DNA from: Temnopleurus reevesii
Taxonomy: Eukaryota > Echinodermata > Echinoidea > Temnopleuroida > Temnopleuridae
Reading direction: 5' to 3'
Assembly (NCBI GenBank): GCA_036244855.1
Contig: BQKZ01000745.1
Span: forward strand, 1-64,000
Length of the DNA stretch: 64,000 nt
Shown: in pieces, positions 62,601 to 63,730 of the stretch
How the letters are laid out: each line of letters opens with the position of its first letter
How positions within the stretch are numbered: position 1 is the first letter of the stretch
Notes under the pieces: generated by a model
Database searches by the model: none
What the model was told of the DNA's origin: nothing
Seen by the model: only the letters and a program-made list of their open reading frames with translations
Made by a program: the position numbers and the translations under genes

Positions 62601-63554
62601 AGTATTTTCCATTCATTTTTTTTAATTATCCAACAGATTTCACTCAATAGGGGGGGGTATGCTTGGGTGGATTCCCTTGTACTTGCAAGTCTTGGTATTC
62701 CTGAATGAAGAAGAACTTCTCATCCATGTTGGCTTTGTCCAGATATTCAATAAAGGGTGGTGTTCTCTCTACTAAATCTCAAAAACAGGTAGTGATACCA
62801 CCACCCATGTTCCACACTTCAGAGGGCCTTGGTGGTATTGTCGCAGCCCGTCTCATCACCCGAACTAGAAGGTACGATCACATAACGCCAGTTCTCCGGT
62901 CCCTTCATTGGCTCCCCGTCCCACAACGAATCCAATTCAAAATATTGCTGCTCACTTACAAAGCTCAAAATGGTCTAGCCCCTGCATACATCAAAGAACT
63001 CATCTCACCCAAAACCCAGATCTCCTCCATCAGACTTCGTTCCTCTTCATCTTTGCACCTTCAATTATCCCTTGGTCCCCGGACTTCTACCCGTTATGGC
63101 GATCGTGCCTTCTCAGTCTGTGCCCCTCAACTCTGGAATCAATTACCAACTTTTATTTGTGATTCTCCTACCCTTGAAACATTTAAATCCAGATTAAAAA
63201 CCTTTCTCTTTAACAGTCAATAAATTATTTGTACTTGTTATTTGTACTTGTTATCAATTTAATCTATACGTTTTTGTTATGTTTTTACTGTAAAGCGCTT
63301 TGAACCTTTTCTGGAATTAAGCGCTATATAAATTTTGTATATTATTATTATTATTATTGTTATCACCAGGACCCTCTGAACTGTGGAATGATAAATGATA
63401 TCAGCTAAATGCAATAATTTGAAACTACAGAAAACATGGCAAAGACAAAACCTACCTTTTGAACACTATTATGGCAATCCTTGATGGCAATGTTGTACTG
63501 CTTGATAAAGTCCTTGAGTTGCTGTAAATGAGCTTCTTCTAGAGCTTCGAATTT
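202..63554 (-). CDS. FCHO2: FCHO1/2-type muniscin gene, internal and 3' portion (17 exons; F-BAR end, linker, most of the mu-homology domain)
   Basis: Entry spans the gene; coding pieces are listed separately. FCHO proteins bind curved plasma membrane through an N-terminal F-BAR dimer, activate AP-2 through the linker and recruit EPS15 and cargo through a C-terminal mu-homology domain during clathrin-mediated endocytosis. The sequence shows 17 minus-strand exons whose phases agree at every junction, totalling 2052 nt with no stop. Hallmarks matching FCHO2 in order: a KGTGKERP segment, [24 protein letters not shown] followed by [67 protein letters not shown]. The first exons lie beyond 64000 and the terminal exon(s) below 1. 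Invertebrates usually have one FCHO gene, so the FCHO2 symbol means co-orthologue of FCHO1/FCHO2. Family assignment is secure; some splice ends are not. Confidence 0.93.
443..558 (-). pseudogene. Partial copy 1 of the 202-408 exon (5' half plus acceptor)
   Basis: Acceptor TTTCTTTAATAG is followed by [20 protein letters not shown] and [14 protein letters not shown], then the homology stops and the sequence runs into the acceptor region of the next copy with no GT donor. Reading frame is intact but it cannot form a complete exon. If the spliceosome chose this acceptor, the frame would run through into the genuine exon (open from 558 to 184), adding about 50 residues. Possible decoy or alternative acceptor. 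Confidence 0.8.
600..706 (-). pseudogene. Partial copy 2 of the 202-408 exon (5' half plus acceptor)
   Basis: The best acceptor of the group (TTTTTCTTACAG) precedes [20 protein letters not shown] and [14 protein letters not shown]. Residues are nearly identical to the functional exon, then IVICR and a stop. A weak GTAATC donor-like site follows AACATC, at the position where the functional exon has GGTAATGG. Otherwise truncated after the 5' half. Confidence 0.8.
770..873 (-). pseudogene. Degenerate copy 3 of the 202-408 exon (5' half)
   Basis: The most diverged and most distal copy. The acceptor (CATCTTTTATAG) survives but small deletions shift the frame after [10 protein letters not shown], and the TATGCATAC of the functional exon reads TATCCATAG with a stop. 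Divergence rising with distance from the functional exon fits successive tandem duplication outward from it. Confidence 0.75.
1845..1977 (-). CDS. FCHO2: FCHO mu-homology-domain exon [15 protein letters not shown] (133 nt)
   Basis: Acceptor ACTTGTTTCCATAG, donor CAA|GTAAGC; one base plus 44 codons, phase 0 end. Product begins [20 protein letters not shown], continues [14 protein letters not shown], and ends [10 protein letters not shown]. NPAASYxNVDxLKYQ is close to invariant in FCHO mu-homology domains. No partial copies were found around this exon, unlike its neighbours on both sides. A (GATGATGAT)n/(AAT)n microsatellite lies 100 nt upstream. Confidence 0.94.
1978..4410 (-). other. Intron carrying the 3'-half-exon array
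   Basis: 2072-2163: (ATG)n to (AAT)n microsatellite. 2230-2540: moderately GC-rich repeat with a duplicated motif (CCGGTACCCATTACCCGGCT / CCGGTACATATTCACC). 2655-2666: poly(G). 2830-3060: remnant of an inverted-repeat element with TTGCATTTAAA-like ends. 3208-4349: the half-exon array. No additional complete exon. Confidence 0.65.
3208..4349 (-). repeat. Array of eight 3'-half-exon copies with conserved donor
   Basis: Eight tandem units (period 133-204 nt) each contain the last ~70 nt of exon 4411-4563, its donor and intron start. Half-exon positions: 3208-3274, 3350-3420, 3495-3567, 3630-3700, 3796-3883, 4000-4070, 4142-4204, 4278-4349. All eight keep GTGTAAGT. Coding is intact in 3208, 3495, 3630 and 4000 (e.g. 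[20 protein letters not shown] with few changes). It is broken in 3350 (TGA), 3796 (16-nt insertion), 4142 (diverged) and 4278 (1-nt insertion). Each starts at CCTT(T/C)AG|A, which resembles an acceptor. From that point to the donor the intact copies are 54 nt and would insert in frame after the functional exon. Confidence 0.93.
4411..4563 (-). CDS. FCHO2: FCHO mu-homology-domain exon VKITGD...FRVKN (153 nt), centre of the half-exon arrays
   Basis: Acceptor TTTTTTCCCACAG, donor TCTGT|GTAAGT; one base, 50 codons, two bases. Product: [50 protein letters not shown]. This matches the two beta strands of the family (VKITGD-M-MSFPSGI and FRVKN). It is the only copy in which both halves are joined. 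Upstream (4652-6180) are about ten copies of the 5' half with their acceptors; downstream (3208-4349) are eight copies of the 3' half with their donor. The junction between the halves falls at codons 28-31 (AMLA). The TTTAG of Phe-Arg forms an internal acceptor-like sequence. Confidence 0.95.
4652..6180 (-). repeat. Array of about ten 5'-half-exon copies with acceptors
   Basis: Tandem units (period 168-185 nt) of intron end, acceptor and 5' half of exon 4411-4563. Copies start (high end) at 4738, 4911, 5096, 5274, 5449, 5617, 5785 and 6180, with two short remnants at 5893-5921 and 6000-6025. Open copies encoding [16 protein letters not shown](I/V)IQ or close variants: 4738, 5274, 5449, 5617, 5785, 6180. 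Copies 4911 and 5096 carry deletions or frameshifts. Acceptors are mostly CTTTCTCTGCAG or CTCTCTTTGCAG, as good as the functional one. No unit has a GTRAGT donor after the half-exon. Units 5617 and 5785 are separated by exactly 168 nt and nearly identical, giving an open frame through three copies (5781-5311). Confidence 0.92.
6404..6471 (-). pseudogene. Partial 3' copy of exon 6550-6758 with donor
   Basis: Minus strand reads [20 protein letters not shown] then GNDQSK and GTAAGT. It is homologous to the end of the exon just upstream ([18 protein letters not shown]), with the same donor. The repeat unit also includes the first ~60 nt of intron (shared ACTCTG / CCAAAGGCCC region). It starts at a CCCTAG, so it too has an acceptor-like AG. 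Follows the same rule: 3' part copied downstream. Confidence 0.82.
6550..6758 (-). CDS. FCHO2: FCHO exon: linker end and start of the mu-homology domain (209 nt)
   Basis: Acceptor GTTTGTCTTTCAG, donor TCAAA|GTAAGT; phase 0 start, two bases left over. It encodes 69 codons beginning [20 protein letters not shown] and ending [28 protein letters not shown] and the [12 protein letters not shown] stretch are diagnostic of the muniscin mu-homology domain start (beta strand 1). A partial copy of its 3' third with the same donor lies 146 nt downstream (see 6404-6471). Confidence 0.94.
6759..7659 (-). other. Intron dominated by a (CAT/ATC)n microsatellite
   Basis: 7073-7620 is an imperfect (ATC)n/(ACC)n trinucleotide tract of about 550 bp. 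Long open frames on both strands here (poly-Ile/Thr, poly-Met/Val, poly-Ser, poly-Asp) are only products of the repeat. 6820-6880 contains a second short (CATCAT) stretch. Nothing else recognised. Confidence 0.85.
7660..7832 (-). CDS. FCHO2: FCHO linker exon with proline-rich end (173 nt)
   Basis: Acceptor CTTCATGTAATCCCAG, donor CAG|GTAGGT; two bases complete a Leu codon, then 57 codons to phase 0. Product starts [20 protein letters not shown] and ends [17 protein letters not shown]. The acceptor at 7832 was preferred over an AG 14 nt inside because only it fits the phase of the upstream exon. The proline-rich end corresponds to the proline-rich patch that follows the Ser-rich stretch in FCHO2 and may bind SH3 domains. 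The intron side of the acceptor is a long purine tract on the plus strand, so the transcript has a very long polypyrimidine tract here (7850-8480). Confidence 0.85.
7850..8480 (+). repeat. Long purine (GA)-rich tract
   Basis: About 630 bp almost all A/G on the plus strand (GGGAGAGAGG, AGAGATGGG motifs). On the transcribed strand this is a giant polypyrimidine tract just before the acceptor of exon 7660-7832. The 284-aa and 191-aa minus-strand frames over it (Pro/Leu/Ser-rich) are composition artefacts. Such tracts can form triplex (H-) DNA. Confidence 0.85.
8910..10085. repeat. Cluster of inverted-repeat elements with CACCAGTCGTTTGTA / CTACGAACAACTGGTGAC ends
   Basis: At least four related units (8917-9070, 9076-9235, 9750-9900, 9905-10075). 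Each pairs CTACGAACAACTGGTGACAA with GGTCACCAGTCGTTTG around a CCCTCAATGATAAACCCTGA core. Related single copies are at 43253-43412 and 53120-53222. Typical of a non-autonomous hairpin MITE family that has also expanded in tandem. Confidence 0.75.
11207..11360. mobile_element. MITE, GTGTTGCT...TTGCAAT family (copy 1)
   Basis: Ends GTGGTGTTGCTATAAAGTTG and ACTTTGCATCGATAACCGC are imperfect inverted repeats enclosing CAATCAAAACCATCATCAAA and AATTTGCAACTGATTTGC. The family recurs at 20010-20189, 37299-37463, 53246-53399, 27221-27613 (interrupted) and at the window edge 63941-64000. Confidence 0.7.
13300..14013. mobile_element. ~710-bp fold-back (long inverted repeat) element
   Basis: Left arm 13300-13567 and right arm 13611-14013 are reverse complements over most of their length. 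For example, GGTTCTGTAAATAACAAAAG at 13530 pairs with CTTTTGTTATTTACAGAACC, and CACTATTATGAAAATACAAG pairs with CTTGTATTTTCATAATAGTA. The outer ends read TTTAAAGG and CCCTTTAA. The right arm has an internal duplication of ~115 bp (GGGGCGTTCCCTACTAAGCC twice) and an ambiguous base at 13844, perhaps an assembly problem at the hairpin. Confidence 0.88.
15493..15957. mobile_element. 465-bp fold-back element with minisatellite termini and 8-bp TSD
   Basis: Flanked by direct repeats GTTTCAAC (15485-15492 and 15958-15965). Left end GGGAGCATCC then four 16-bp units CCCACGAGTCCGACAG (15501-15564); right end has about 3.5 inverted units CTGTCGGACTCGTGGG (15895-15946) and ends GGTAGTACCC. The middle has no coding frame. 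An 8-bp duplication is typical of hAT-type insertion. Confidence 0.85.
16182..16347. mobile_element. MITE, TACAGTCAAACCTGTCTATA family (copy 1)
   Basis: Perfect-looking terminal inverted repeats TACAGTCAAACCTGTCTATA... and ...AGACAGGTTTGACTGTA, with subterminal TAGTGGCC / GGCCACT units. TA at both ends suggests Tc1/mariner-type target choice. Copy 2 is at 54845-55033, and the monomer has become a minisatellite at 31650-32125. Confidence 0.85.
17388..17660. repeat. ~270-bp imperfect palindrome
   Basis: Left arm contains AATTCTTGCCTAATCCCAAC-ATGAATAAGCACTGATTGAC; right arm contains GTCAATCAGTGCCCATTCAT-GTTGGGATAAGGCAAGAATT. Outer ends TCAAAGGCGGCTGTAG and TTTCAAAGGTGGCTGTTAG are in direct orientation, and the loop is about 17515-17565. 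Probably a fold-back element. Confidence 0.8.
18304..18450. mobile_element. 147-bp MITE with GGCCCGTATTCCGATAGC termini
   Basis: Ends GGCCCGTATTCCGATAGC and GCTATCGGAATACGGGCC are perfect inverse complements. Inside, GTTTAACTTATCCCAGGTTT and related AACTGG/CCCGGTTAAG motifs extend the hairpin. Confidence 0.9.
18961..19080 (-). CDS. FCHO2: FCHO Ser/Pro-rich linker exon (120 nt)
   Basis: Acceptor GGGGTTAAAGG-side intron ending AACTAATCAG, donor CGGCAT|GTAAGA; two bases, 39 codons, one base. Product: [20 protein letters not shown] then [19 protein letters not shown]. Markedly GC-rich (CpG-rich) against an AT-rich intron, which makes the exon stand out. Several SP/TP sites suggest proline-directed phosphorylation, and PDLL resembles the short DLL motifs of endocytic linkers (inference). 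The phase matches both neighbouring exons exactly. Confidence 0.85.
19279..19412. mobile_element. MITE with AGGTTTGCGATTAAT termini
   Basis: AGGTTTGCGATTAATTGCTA at the left pairs with TAGTGATTAATCGCAAACCT at the right, around a second nested inverted repeat GCGATTGATATCAATCGC. No coding capacity. Confidence 0.8.
20010..20189. mobile_element. MITE, GGGGGTGTTGTTC family (copy 2)
   Basis: Ends GGGGGTGTTGTTCGAAAGTT and AACTTCGGAGCAACACCCCC are inverse complements, with TTGCAATTGATCGCAAGTTG subterminal repeats. Confidence 0.85.
21039..22046. mobile_element. 1-kb non-autonomous TIR element with CpG-rich subterminal repeats
   Basis: Ends GACCCCTTTTACACTACC and TAGTGTAAAAGAGGTC are inverted repeats flanked by TAT. 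The GGCCTGGCCCCGGGCCTGGC and CTTTTGCTTTTACACTA motifs are repeated near both ends, making two very GC-rich blocks (21060-21190, 21850-22030) in an AT-rich intron. The centre (21290-21600) is AT-rich and holds no transposase-like frame. Confidence 0.8.
23560..24780 (+). repeat. Pyrimidine-rich tandem repeat region
   Basis: C/T-rich on the plus strand with (CT)n at 23660-23695. It has three to four diverged units of ~180-190 bp containing CTCAATTCCTCCTCC...TATCTTC and ATAAAATGCAAAACCTC...CGCAACATCC (24480-24540 and 24690-24740 most alike). Open frames here are compositional. Confidence 0.7.
27221..27613. mobile_element. Interrupted MITE of the GTGTTGCT family
   Basis: AGTGTTGCTAGAAAGTT (27221) and AATTACTAGCAACACCC (27613) are the inverted ends, with TTGCAGTTG subterminal motifs on both sides. 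The element is longer than other copies because of inserted sequence including (CTT)n at 27356-27376. Confidence 0.6.
27735..27829 (-). CDS. FCHO2: FCHO linker exon with clathrin-box-like LLDLD (95 nt)
   Basis: Acceptor TTTTCATGATTACAG, donor GACA|GTAAGT; one base plus 31 codons plus one base. Product: [20 protein letters not shown] then [11 protein letters not shown]. The acceptor at 27829 was chosen over a downstream AG (27812) because only 27829 keeps the frame with the previous exon. [10 protein letters not shown] contains LLDLD, which fits the clathrin-box consensus L-hydrophobic-x-hydrophobic-acidic, suggesting direct binding to the clathrin heavy-chain terminal domain (inference). Flanking sequence is Ser/Pro/Thr-rich and disordered. 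Confidence 0.85.
27830..32235 (-). other. Intron with a minisatellite near its 5' end
   Basis: 27858-28050: two copies of a ~112-bp intronic unit (AATGTAGTAATCTTA core). 28110-28260: SINE-like repeat with (AAT) and (TTGAACAAA)n. 28260-30650: no feature seen. 30664-30676: poly(G). 31650-32206: minisatellite described separately. Candidate exons at 29925-29984 and 30755-30830 were rejected on phase. Confidence 0.6.
31650..32206 (+). repeat. GGTCACTATAGACAGGT minisatellite in a two-fold higher-order repeat
   Basis: About 25 copies of an 18-19-bp unit (GGTCACTATAGACAGGT and variants) in two blocks (31650-31865, 31940-32125). Each block is followed by the same ~85-bp unique stretch starting GTCAACTATTGGCAGGTGAA and including ATGATGTCTTTGGGACATCAT. 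So a ~280-bp segment was itself duplicated. The unit matches the end of the TACAGTCAAACCTGTCTATA MITE. Confidence 0.85.
32236..32281 (-). CDS. FCHO2: FCHO short linker exon (46 nt)
   Basis: Acceptor CTTTTTTCCACAG, donor AGCAG|GTAGGT; two bases complete an Asn codon, then [14 protein letters not shown], then two bases. QIQLNRSS aligns with the PVQMNRNSS segment of vertebrate FCHO2 that follows the LTLSP motif. Only this frame is open. It lies 120 bp beside the large minisatellite at 31650-32125. Confidence 0.85.
32282..33622 (-). other. Two short introns around the 19-nt microexon
   Basis: 32282-33088 and 33108-33622. AT-rich; a duplicated CAAAGAA-TTTCTT-AAAGAAA motif at 32725-32815 and an ATATTATAT tract at 33295-33345. 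Nothing else supported. Confidence 0.6.
33089..33107 (-). CDS. FCHO2: FCHO 19-nt microexon (linker)
   Basis: Very strong signals frame 19 nt: acceptor CAATTCTTTTTCAG and donor CAA|GTAAGT. Translation KRREKS plus one base, which completes an Asn codon with the next exon. The preceding exon ends in phase 0 and the following one needs one base, so a 3n+1 exon is required here; without it the next exon hits a stop. The fused peptide reads [20 protein letters not shown]. Tissue-regulated inclusion is common for microexons, but skipping this one alone would shift the frame. Confidence 0.78.
33623..33807 (-). CDS. FCHO2: FCHO exon: acidic linker and VEIKP segment (185 nt)
   Basis: The exon begins after an AC dinucleotide 17 nt beyond the branch adenosine of a perfect U12 branch site (TTCCTTGAC, 33824-33832) and ends CAG|GTGAGA. 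It encodes 61 codons: [20 protein letters not shown], a charged stretch, [20 protein letters not shown], and [14 protein letters not shown]. The acidic serine run followed by VEIKP and a [10 protein letters not shown] helix is typical of FCHO proteins, in the part of the linker reported to activate AP-2. The acidic serines look like casein-kinase-2-type sites (inference). Confidence 0.92.
33808..35554 (-). other. U12-type AT-AC intron of FCHO (1747 nt)
   Basis: 5' end ATATCCTTT (35546-35554) matches the U12 consensus exactly. The branch site TTCCTTGAC (33824-33832) matches TTCCTTRAY, with the branch adenosine about 17 nt before the exon, and the intron ends in AC. No GT-AG alternative restores the frame. 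Content: a 137-bp inverted-repeat element of the CCCCAGTCACAT family (34826-34962), a SINE-like tail with (ATT)n (34505-34565), otherwise unremarkable AT-rich sequence. Confidence 0.88.
34826..34962. mobile_element. MITE, GGCCCCAGTCACAT family (copy 1)
   Basis: Ends AAGGCCCCAGTCACATTAAA and CCTATATGACTGGGGCTTTT are inverted. Internal CGGAAGCAACACAATTCGAC pairs imperfectly with GTGTTGAATTGTGCTGCACA. Lies in the AT-AC intron. Copy 2: 45888-46018. Confidence 0.8.
35555..35609 (-). CDS. FCHO2: FCHO exon: [11 protein letters not shown] motif, followed by an AT-AC intron (55 nt)
   Basis: Acceptor TTCTCTCTTTCCAG; 18 codons [18 protein letters not shown] plus one base. VDEEG-(Y/F)-SIKPE is strongly conserved in FCHO linkers. 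No GT donor exists where the homology ends. Instead the exon is followed directly by ATATCCTTT, the consensus 5' splice site of U12-type AT-AC introns. Joined to the next exon, the split codon reads GTG (Val) and the frame continues into [11 protein letters not shown], as in the family. Confidence 0.9.
37299..37463. mobile_element. MITE, GGGGGTGTTGTTC family (copy 3)
   Basis: AAGGGGTTTTGCTCCAAAGT at the left, GATTTTGAACAACACCCCCT at the right, with the same CAATCAAAATCATTGTTTTATG core as 20010-20189. Confidence 0.8.
37765..39800. repeat. Tandem array of a ~136-bp unit, split by a TIR element
   Basis: About ten diverged copies of a unit containing CAGTCAAATCTCATGCAAAT-GACTTAAATCAACGAACC, CATGCT-TTCCTTTTTAACAAC and CCTTCAACTAGAAAATCTTT. 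Copy starts near 37772, 37908, 38044, 38183, 38316, 38454, 38581, then (after the insertion at 38606-39390) 39391, 39488, 39630 and 39750. Regular spacing of about 136 bp indicates tandem amplification. Confidence 0.82.
38606..39390. mobile_element. 785-bp TIR element (TTTAACCCTAATCCCAT ends), copy 1
   Basis: Ends TTTAACCCTAATCCCATTGG and CATGGGATTAGGGTTAAA are inverted repeats. It has inserted within one unit of the 136-bp array, whose sequence resumes directly after it. Poly(G/C) runs next to both ends. A relative in inverted orientation is at 55137-55920. The 98-aa frame at 39127-39423 has no recognised function. Confidence 0.82.
40800..41420 (+). repeat. Purine-rich tract
   Basis: About 600 bp of mainly A/G on the plus strand (GAAAGAGAAGAGAG, GGGGAAAAGAAG). 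The 167-aa Phe/Leu/Ser-rich minus frame over it is compositional. Confidence 0.75.
42595..42754. mobile_element. MITE, GTGTTTCACCAAGATAAGAAAG family (copy 1)
   Basis: GGAGGTGTTTCACCAAGATA and TATCTCGGTGAAACACATCC are inverted ends; AAGAAAGACTTTACGAACGA and TTAAAGTCTTTCTTATC extend the stem. Other copies: 52003-52172, 52946-53119. Confidence 0.85.
43253..43412. mobile_element. Hairpin element of the CACCAGTCGT family
   Basis: GTGTTTCATGAAGCTGATTG and AGCCTTATGAAAAACAGCCC are the outer ends, with CTATGAATGACTGGTGACC opposite GGTCACCAGTCGTGCCT inside. Same family as the 8910-10085 cluster. Confidence 0.75.
43731..43979 (-). CDS. FCHO2: FCHO cassette-like Thr/Pro-rich linker exon (249 nt, phase 0-0)
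   Basis: Acceptor TTATGTTTGTAG, donor GTG|GTGAGT, 83 codons. It begins [15 protein letters not shown], runs through Thr/Pro repeats, and ends [15 protein letters not shown]. Phase 0 at both ends makes it a skippable cassette. The body resembles a disordered spacer. A second frame is also open through the exon, but the chosen frame is supported by upstream phase and by the C-terminal match to the other cassette (S-M/L-GSF-K/R-D). The Thr codons sit in an ACC/ACA-rich tract that may vary in length between individuals. Not seen in the vertebrate FCHO2 I recall. Confidence 0.68.
45390..45710. repeat. Nested inverted and direct repeat
   Basis: TATTTACAAGAAATATCC-CTACTACCTAC occurs at 45412 and 45575, and its complements GTAGGAGAGATATTCTGTAG and GTAGTAAAGATATTCTGTAG occur at 45530 and 45677. 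In between, CACATTCAATGGCACAC and GTGTGCCATTGAATGTGC face each other. Two tandem hairpins that can also pair with each other. Confidence 0.75.
45888..46018. mobile_element. MITE, GGCCCCAGTCACAT family (copy 2)
   Basis: TGCCCTAGTCACATAGAAGC and CTCCATGTGACTGGGGCTTC are inverted ends. A third end-only fragment (AAGGTCCCAGTCACATA) starts near 46093. Confidence 0.78.
50170..50250 (-). CDS. FCHO2: FCHO cassette-like linker exon 1 (81 nt, phase 0-0)
   Basis: Acceptor CCCATCGTCTCCATAG, donor GTG|GTGAGG, 27 codons: [20 protein letters not shown] then FKDCVTV. Length is a multiple of three and both ends are phase 0, so inclusion or skipping keeps the frame. It lies between regions that are adjacent in vertebrate FCHO2 (ESPGNSPDM and STPQVDEEG), so it looks like an extra, probably alternatively spliced exon. 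Serine-rich, low predicted structure. The last residues resemble those of the next cassette exon ([10 protein letters not shown]). GC content is higher than the surrounding intron. Confidence 0.68.
51211..51226 (-). CDS. FCHO2: FCHO 16-nt microexon (linker)
   Basis: Acceptor CTTTTTCTCATATATACAG and donor ATG|GTAAGT flank 16 nt. The first base completes a Gly codon (GG+C) and five codons NSPDM follow, ending in phase 0. Its phases are exactly what is needed to link the preceding exon (two bases left over) to the phase-0 exons downstream, and no other candidate does so. The resulting ESPGNSPDM resembles the ESVECPDA region of vertebrate FCHO2. Found by phase requirement plus splice sites; not verified by transcript. 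Confidence 0.72.
52003..52172. mobile_element. MITE, GTGTTTCACCAAG family (copy 2), next to a related hairpin at 51855-52000
   Basis: CCCTGGATGGTGTTTCACCA and CTTGGTGAAACACTGCGCTG are the ends. The neighbouring 51855-52000 stretch (GGTGGCGTTTCGTAAAGATA, AAGAATGACTGATATCAGTT) is a diverged copy. They end 42 bp before exon 52215-52329. Confidence 0.78.
52215..52329 (-). CDS. FCHO2: FCHO exon: FEECD motif and polybasic linker (115 nt)
   Basis: Acceptor CAGTCTCATTAG, donor CCAGG|GTAAGT; two bases complete the preceding codon (G+AG = Glu) and two are left over. The product starts [20 protein letters not shown] and continues as a lysine-rich run (about 15 Lys in 25 residues) ending [13 protein letters not shown] is an FCHO hallmark directly after the F-BAR domain. 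The basic stretch corresponds to the basic linker that supports phosphoinositide binding in the family. An alternative acceptor two bases further in (exon end 52327) is less likely because it breaks the phase. Confidence 0.92.
52946..53119. mobile_element. MITE, GTGTTTCACCAAG family (copy 3)
   Basis: GGGCGGTGTTTCACCAATTC and TCTTGGTGAAACACCGCCCT are nearly perfect ends; ACGCACGACTTTACGTTTGA pairs with TCGAACGTAAAGTCGTGCGT. Almost the whole 174 bp is palindromic. Confidence 0.88.
53246..53399. mobile_element. MITE, GGGGGTGTTGTTC family (copy 4)
   Basis: TTGGGGGTGTTGTTCAAAAG and CCTTTGAACAACACCCCCTA are inverted ends; inside are ACTGCAAATTGTAATTTTTC and AACTTGCGATCAATTGCAAC. It abuts the degenerate exon copy 53403-53455. 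Confidence 0.85.
53403..53455 (-). pseudogene. Older degenerate 3' copy of exon 54189-54285
   Basis: Plus-strand sequence from CATACATATGAGTTGAGTTT to ATCTTCACATTGTTACCTTC aligns with 53700-53760 and so with the exon's middle. The exon end and donor are lost, replaced by the end of a MITE (53246-53399). Downstream similarity to 53760-53830 shows the duplicated unit also contained intron. Weakest member of this pair. Confidence 0.55.
53681..53741 (-). pseudogene. Partial 3' copy of exon 54189-54285 with donor
   Basis: Minus strand repeats the exon's GTGAAGATCTGACGGAAATC stretch and its end GGTAAAGAACGTCCAG|GTATAT. A 17-nt deletion removes the part coding for SESKG, so the frame is broken. The donor is unchanged. 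It lies about 450 nt downstream of the functional exon, separated by a purine-rich GAAA tract (53580-54170). Confidence 0.82.
54189..54285 (-). CDS. FCHO2: FCHO exon: end of the F-BAR domain, KGTGKERP segment (97 nt)
   Basis: Acceptor TTTTCTGTGCAG, donor CCAG|GTATAT; starts phase 0 and ends with one extra base. It encodes 32 codons beginning [12 protein letters not shown] and ending [11 protein letters not shown]. The SKGTGKERP stretch is nearly invariant in FCHO proteins and marks the boundary between F-BAR and linker. The following junction gives ERP-E-FEECD, three residues shorter than the vertebrate form I recall. Two damaged copies of the exon's 3' part lie downstream in the intron (53681-53741 and 53403-53455). 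Confidence 0.92.
54845..55033. mobile_element. MITE, TACAGTCAAACCTGTCTATA family (copy 2)
   Basis: TACAGTCAAATTTGTCTCAG at the left and ACTATAGACAGGTTTGCCTGTA at the right, with GTGACCATCTGTCTATTGTG and CTGTCTACAGTGGCCAC subterminal repeats. More diverged than 16182-16347. Confidence 0.8.
55137..55920. mobile_element. TIR element (TTAACCCTAATCCC ends), copy 2, inverted
   Basis: Homologous to 38606-39390 in reverse orientation. Shared parts include TGATTTATTGCTTTTTATTAGAATTCATGCATAA and the AACAATTTCCAGCGAAAAA region. Left end TTAACCCTAATCCCGTTGGG; right end TGAGGGTTAAA is degraded. Confidence 0.75.
56575..56818. repeat. 244-bp near-perfect palindrome with outward-facing histone-type 3' processing signals
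   Basis: Arms 56575-56694 and 56700-56818 are almost exact reverse complements. Each arm contains GGTCCTTTTCAGGACC (56752-56767 on plus; 56625-56640 on minus), a 6-bp stem with a TTTC loop. Eleven bases further is CAAGAAAGA (56779-56787 plus; 56605-56613 minus). This is the arrangement of sea urchin replication-dependent histone 3' ends (stem-loop plus U7-binding element). No histone coding sequence is adjacent. Flanked by (ATT)n on both sides. Confidence 0.85.
58668..58800 (+). mobile_element. SINE-like element
   Basis: AATAATAATAATATATATAA followed by TTTATATGGCGCCAAATCCA and CGAAAATGCTCAAGGCGC. Same layout as 987-1130. The GGCGC...GCGCC ends may be short TIRs. No polymerase III box was identified with confidence. 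Confidence 0.5.
59940..60075 (+). mobile_element. 3' end of a non-LTR retroelement
   Basis: A GGCGGTCCCAACACAAGCTG stretch followed by AAAAAGGAAATAAATAAATTCAATTCAATTC, a pentanucleotide tail typical of non-LTR element 3' ends. Related (GAATT)n/(TTCAA)n tails occur at 52815-52850. Confidence 0.5.
60390..60780 (+). repeat. Pyrimidine-rich tract with (CT)n
   Basis: Nearly pure C/T for about 390 bp (CTCTCTCT at 60545-60570; CCCCCCTTCCCCCCCCCCC near 60755). The 193-aa Pro/Ser/Leu frame across it is compositional. Confidence 0.8.
61833..61884. other. Assembly gap (52 N) next to poly(C)
   Basis: Fifty-two ambiguous bases followed by a run of C. Gap size may be nominal. Confidence 0.99.
62800..63360 (+). 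mobile_element. 5'-truncated LINE: end of reverse transcriptase ORF and 3' UTR
   Basis: The plus-strand frame to 63223 contains [40 protein letters not shown], then [28 protein letters not shown] and a [10 protein letters not shown] end. This is the typical region after the reverse transcriptase catalytic domain in CR1/Jockey-like non-LTR retrotransposons. It is followed by a short 3' UTR (GTAAAGCGCTTTGAACC, AAGCGCTATATAAATTTTG) and an (ATT)n tail at 63344-63359. The catalytic part is missing, so it is dead on arrival. Antisense to the host gene. Confidence 0.88.
63456..63554 (-). CDS. FCHO2: FCHO exon: C-terminal helix of the F-BAR domain (99 nt)
   Basis: Acceptor CTCCCAG, donor AAG|GTAGGT, phase 0 at both ends, 33 codons starting [16 protein letters not shown] and ending CHNSVQK. 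It corresponds to the late F-BAR helix of FCHO2 (family pattern ETHL...IKEI...AIKE). The strongly amphipathic, coiled-coil-like composition fits the elongated F-BAR dimer. It joins the next exon in frame (VQK|VQREF). The first 15 nt of the exon, with about 150 bp of upstream intron, are repeated once just upstream (63731-63900). Earlier F-BAR exons are outside the window. Confidence 0.88.
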
Positions 63555-63730
63555 CTGGGAGATATAGGAAAAAAACAAAGAATAAGATTTTGGAGATGAT
63601 TCATTCATATAAATAAAAGATTATTTGCAGGAAAATAATCAATGGATTCTATTCATTGAATGATTTCCCATATGGTGTTAGTAGCTGGTGTTAGTGTTTA
63701 TTTAACCTAAATAACAATAAAACACAGAAT

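Larger units (their letters stand above)
54286..63455 (-). other. Large intron between the F-BAR exons
   Basis: 54845-55033 MITE; 55137-55920 TIR element; 56395-56560 and 56850-56945 (ATT/ATC)n flanking the palindrome 56575-56818; 58668-58800 SINE-like; 59940-60075 retroelement 3' end with (TTCAA)n; 60390-60780 pyrimidine tract; 61311-61329 (TA)n; 61833-61884 N gap; 62800-63360 LINE fragment. 57000-58660 and 60800-61300 show no supported exon. Confidence 0.6.

Noticed and set aside
62705..63223. Host gene on the plus strand
   Set aside because: Sequence is the end of a non-LTR retrotransposon ORF with its 3' UTR and (ATT)n tail, 5'-truncated.
63405..63608. 67-aa minus-strand frame as a separate small gene
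   Set aside because: It is exon 63456-63554 plus translated intron on both sides.
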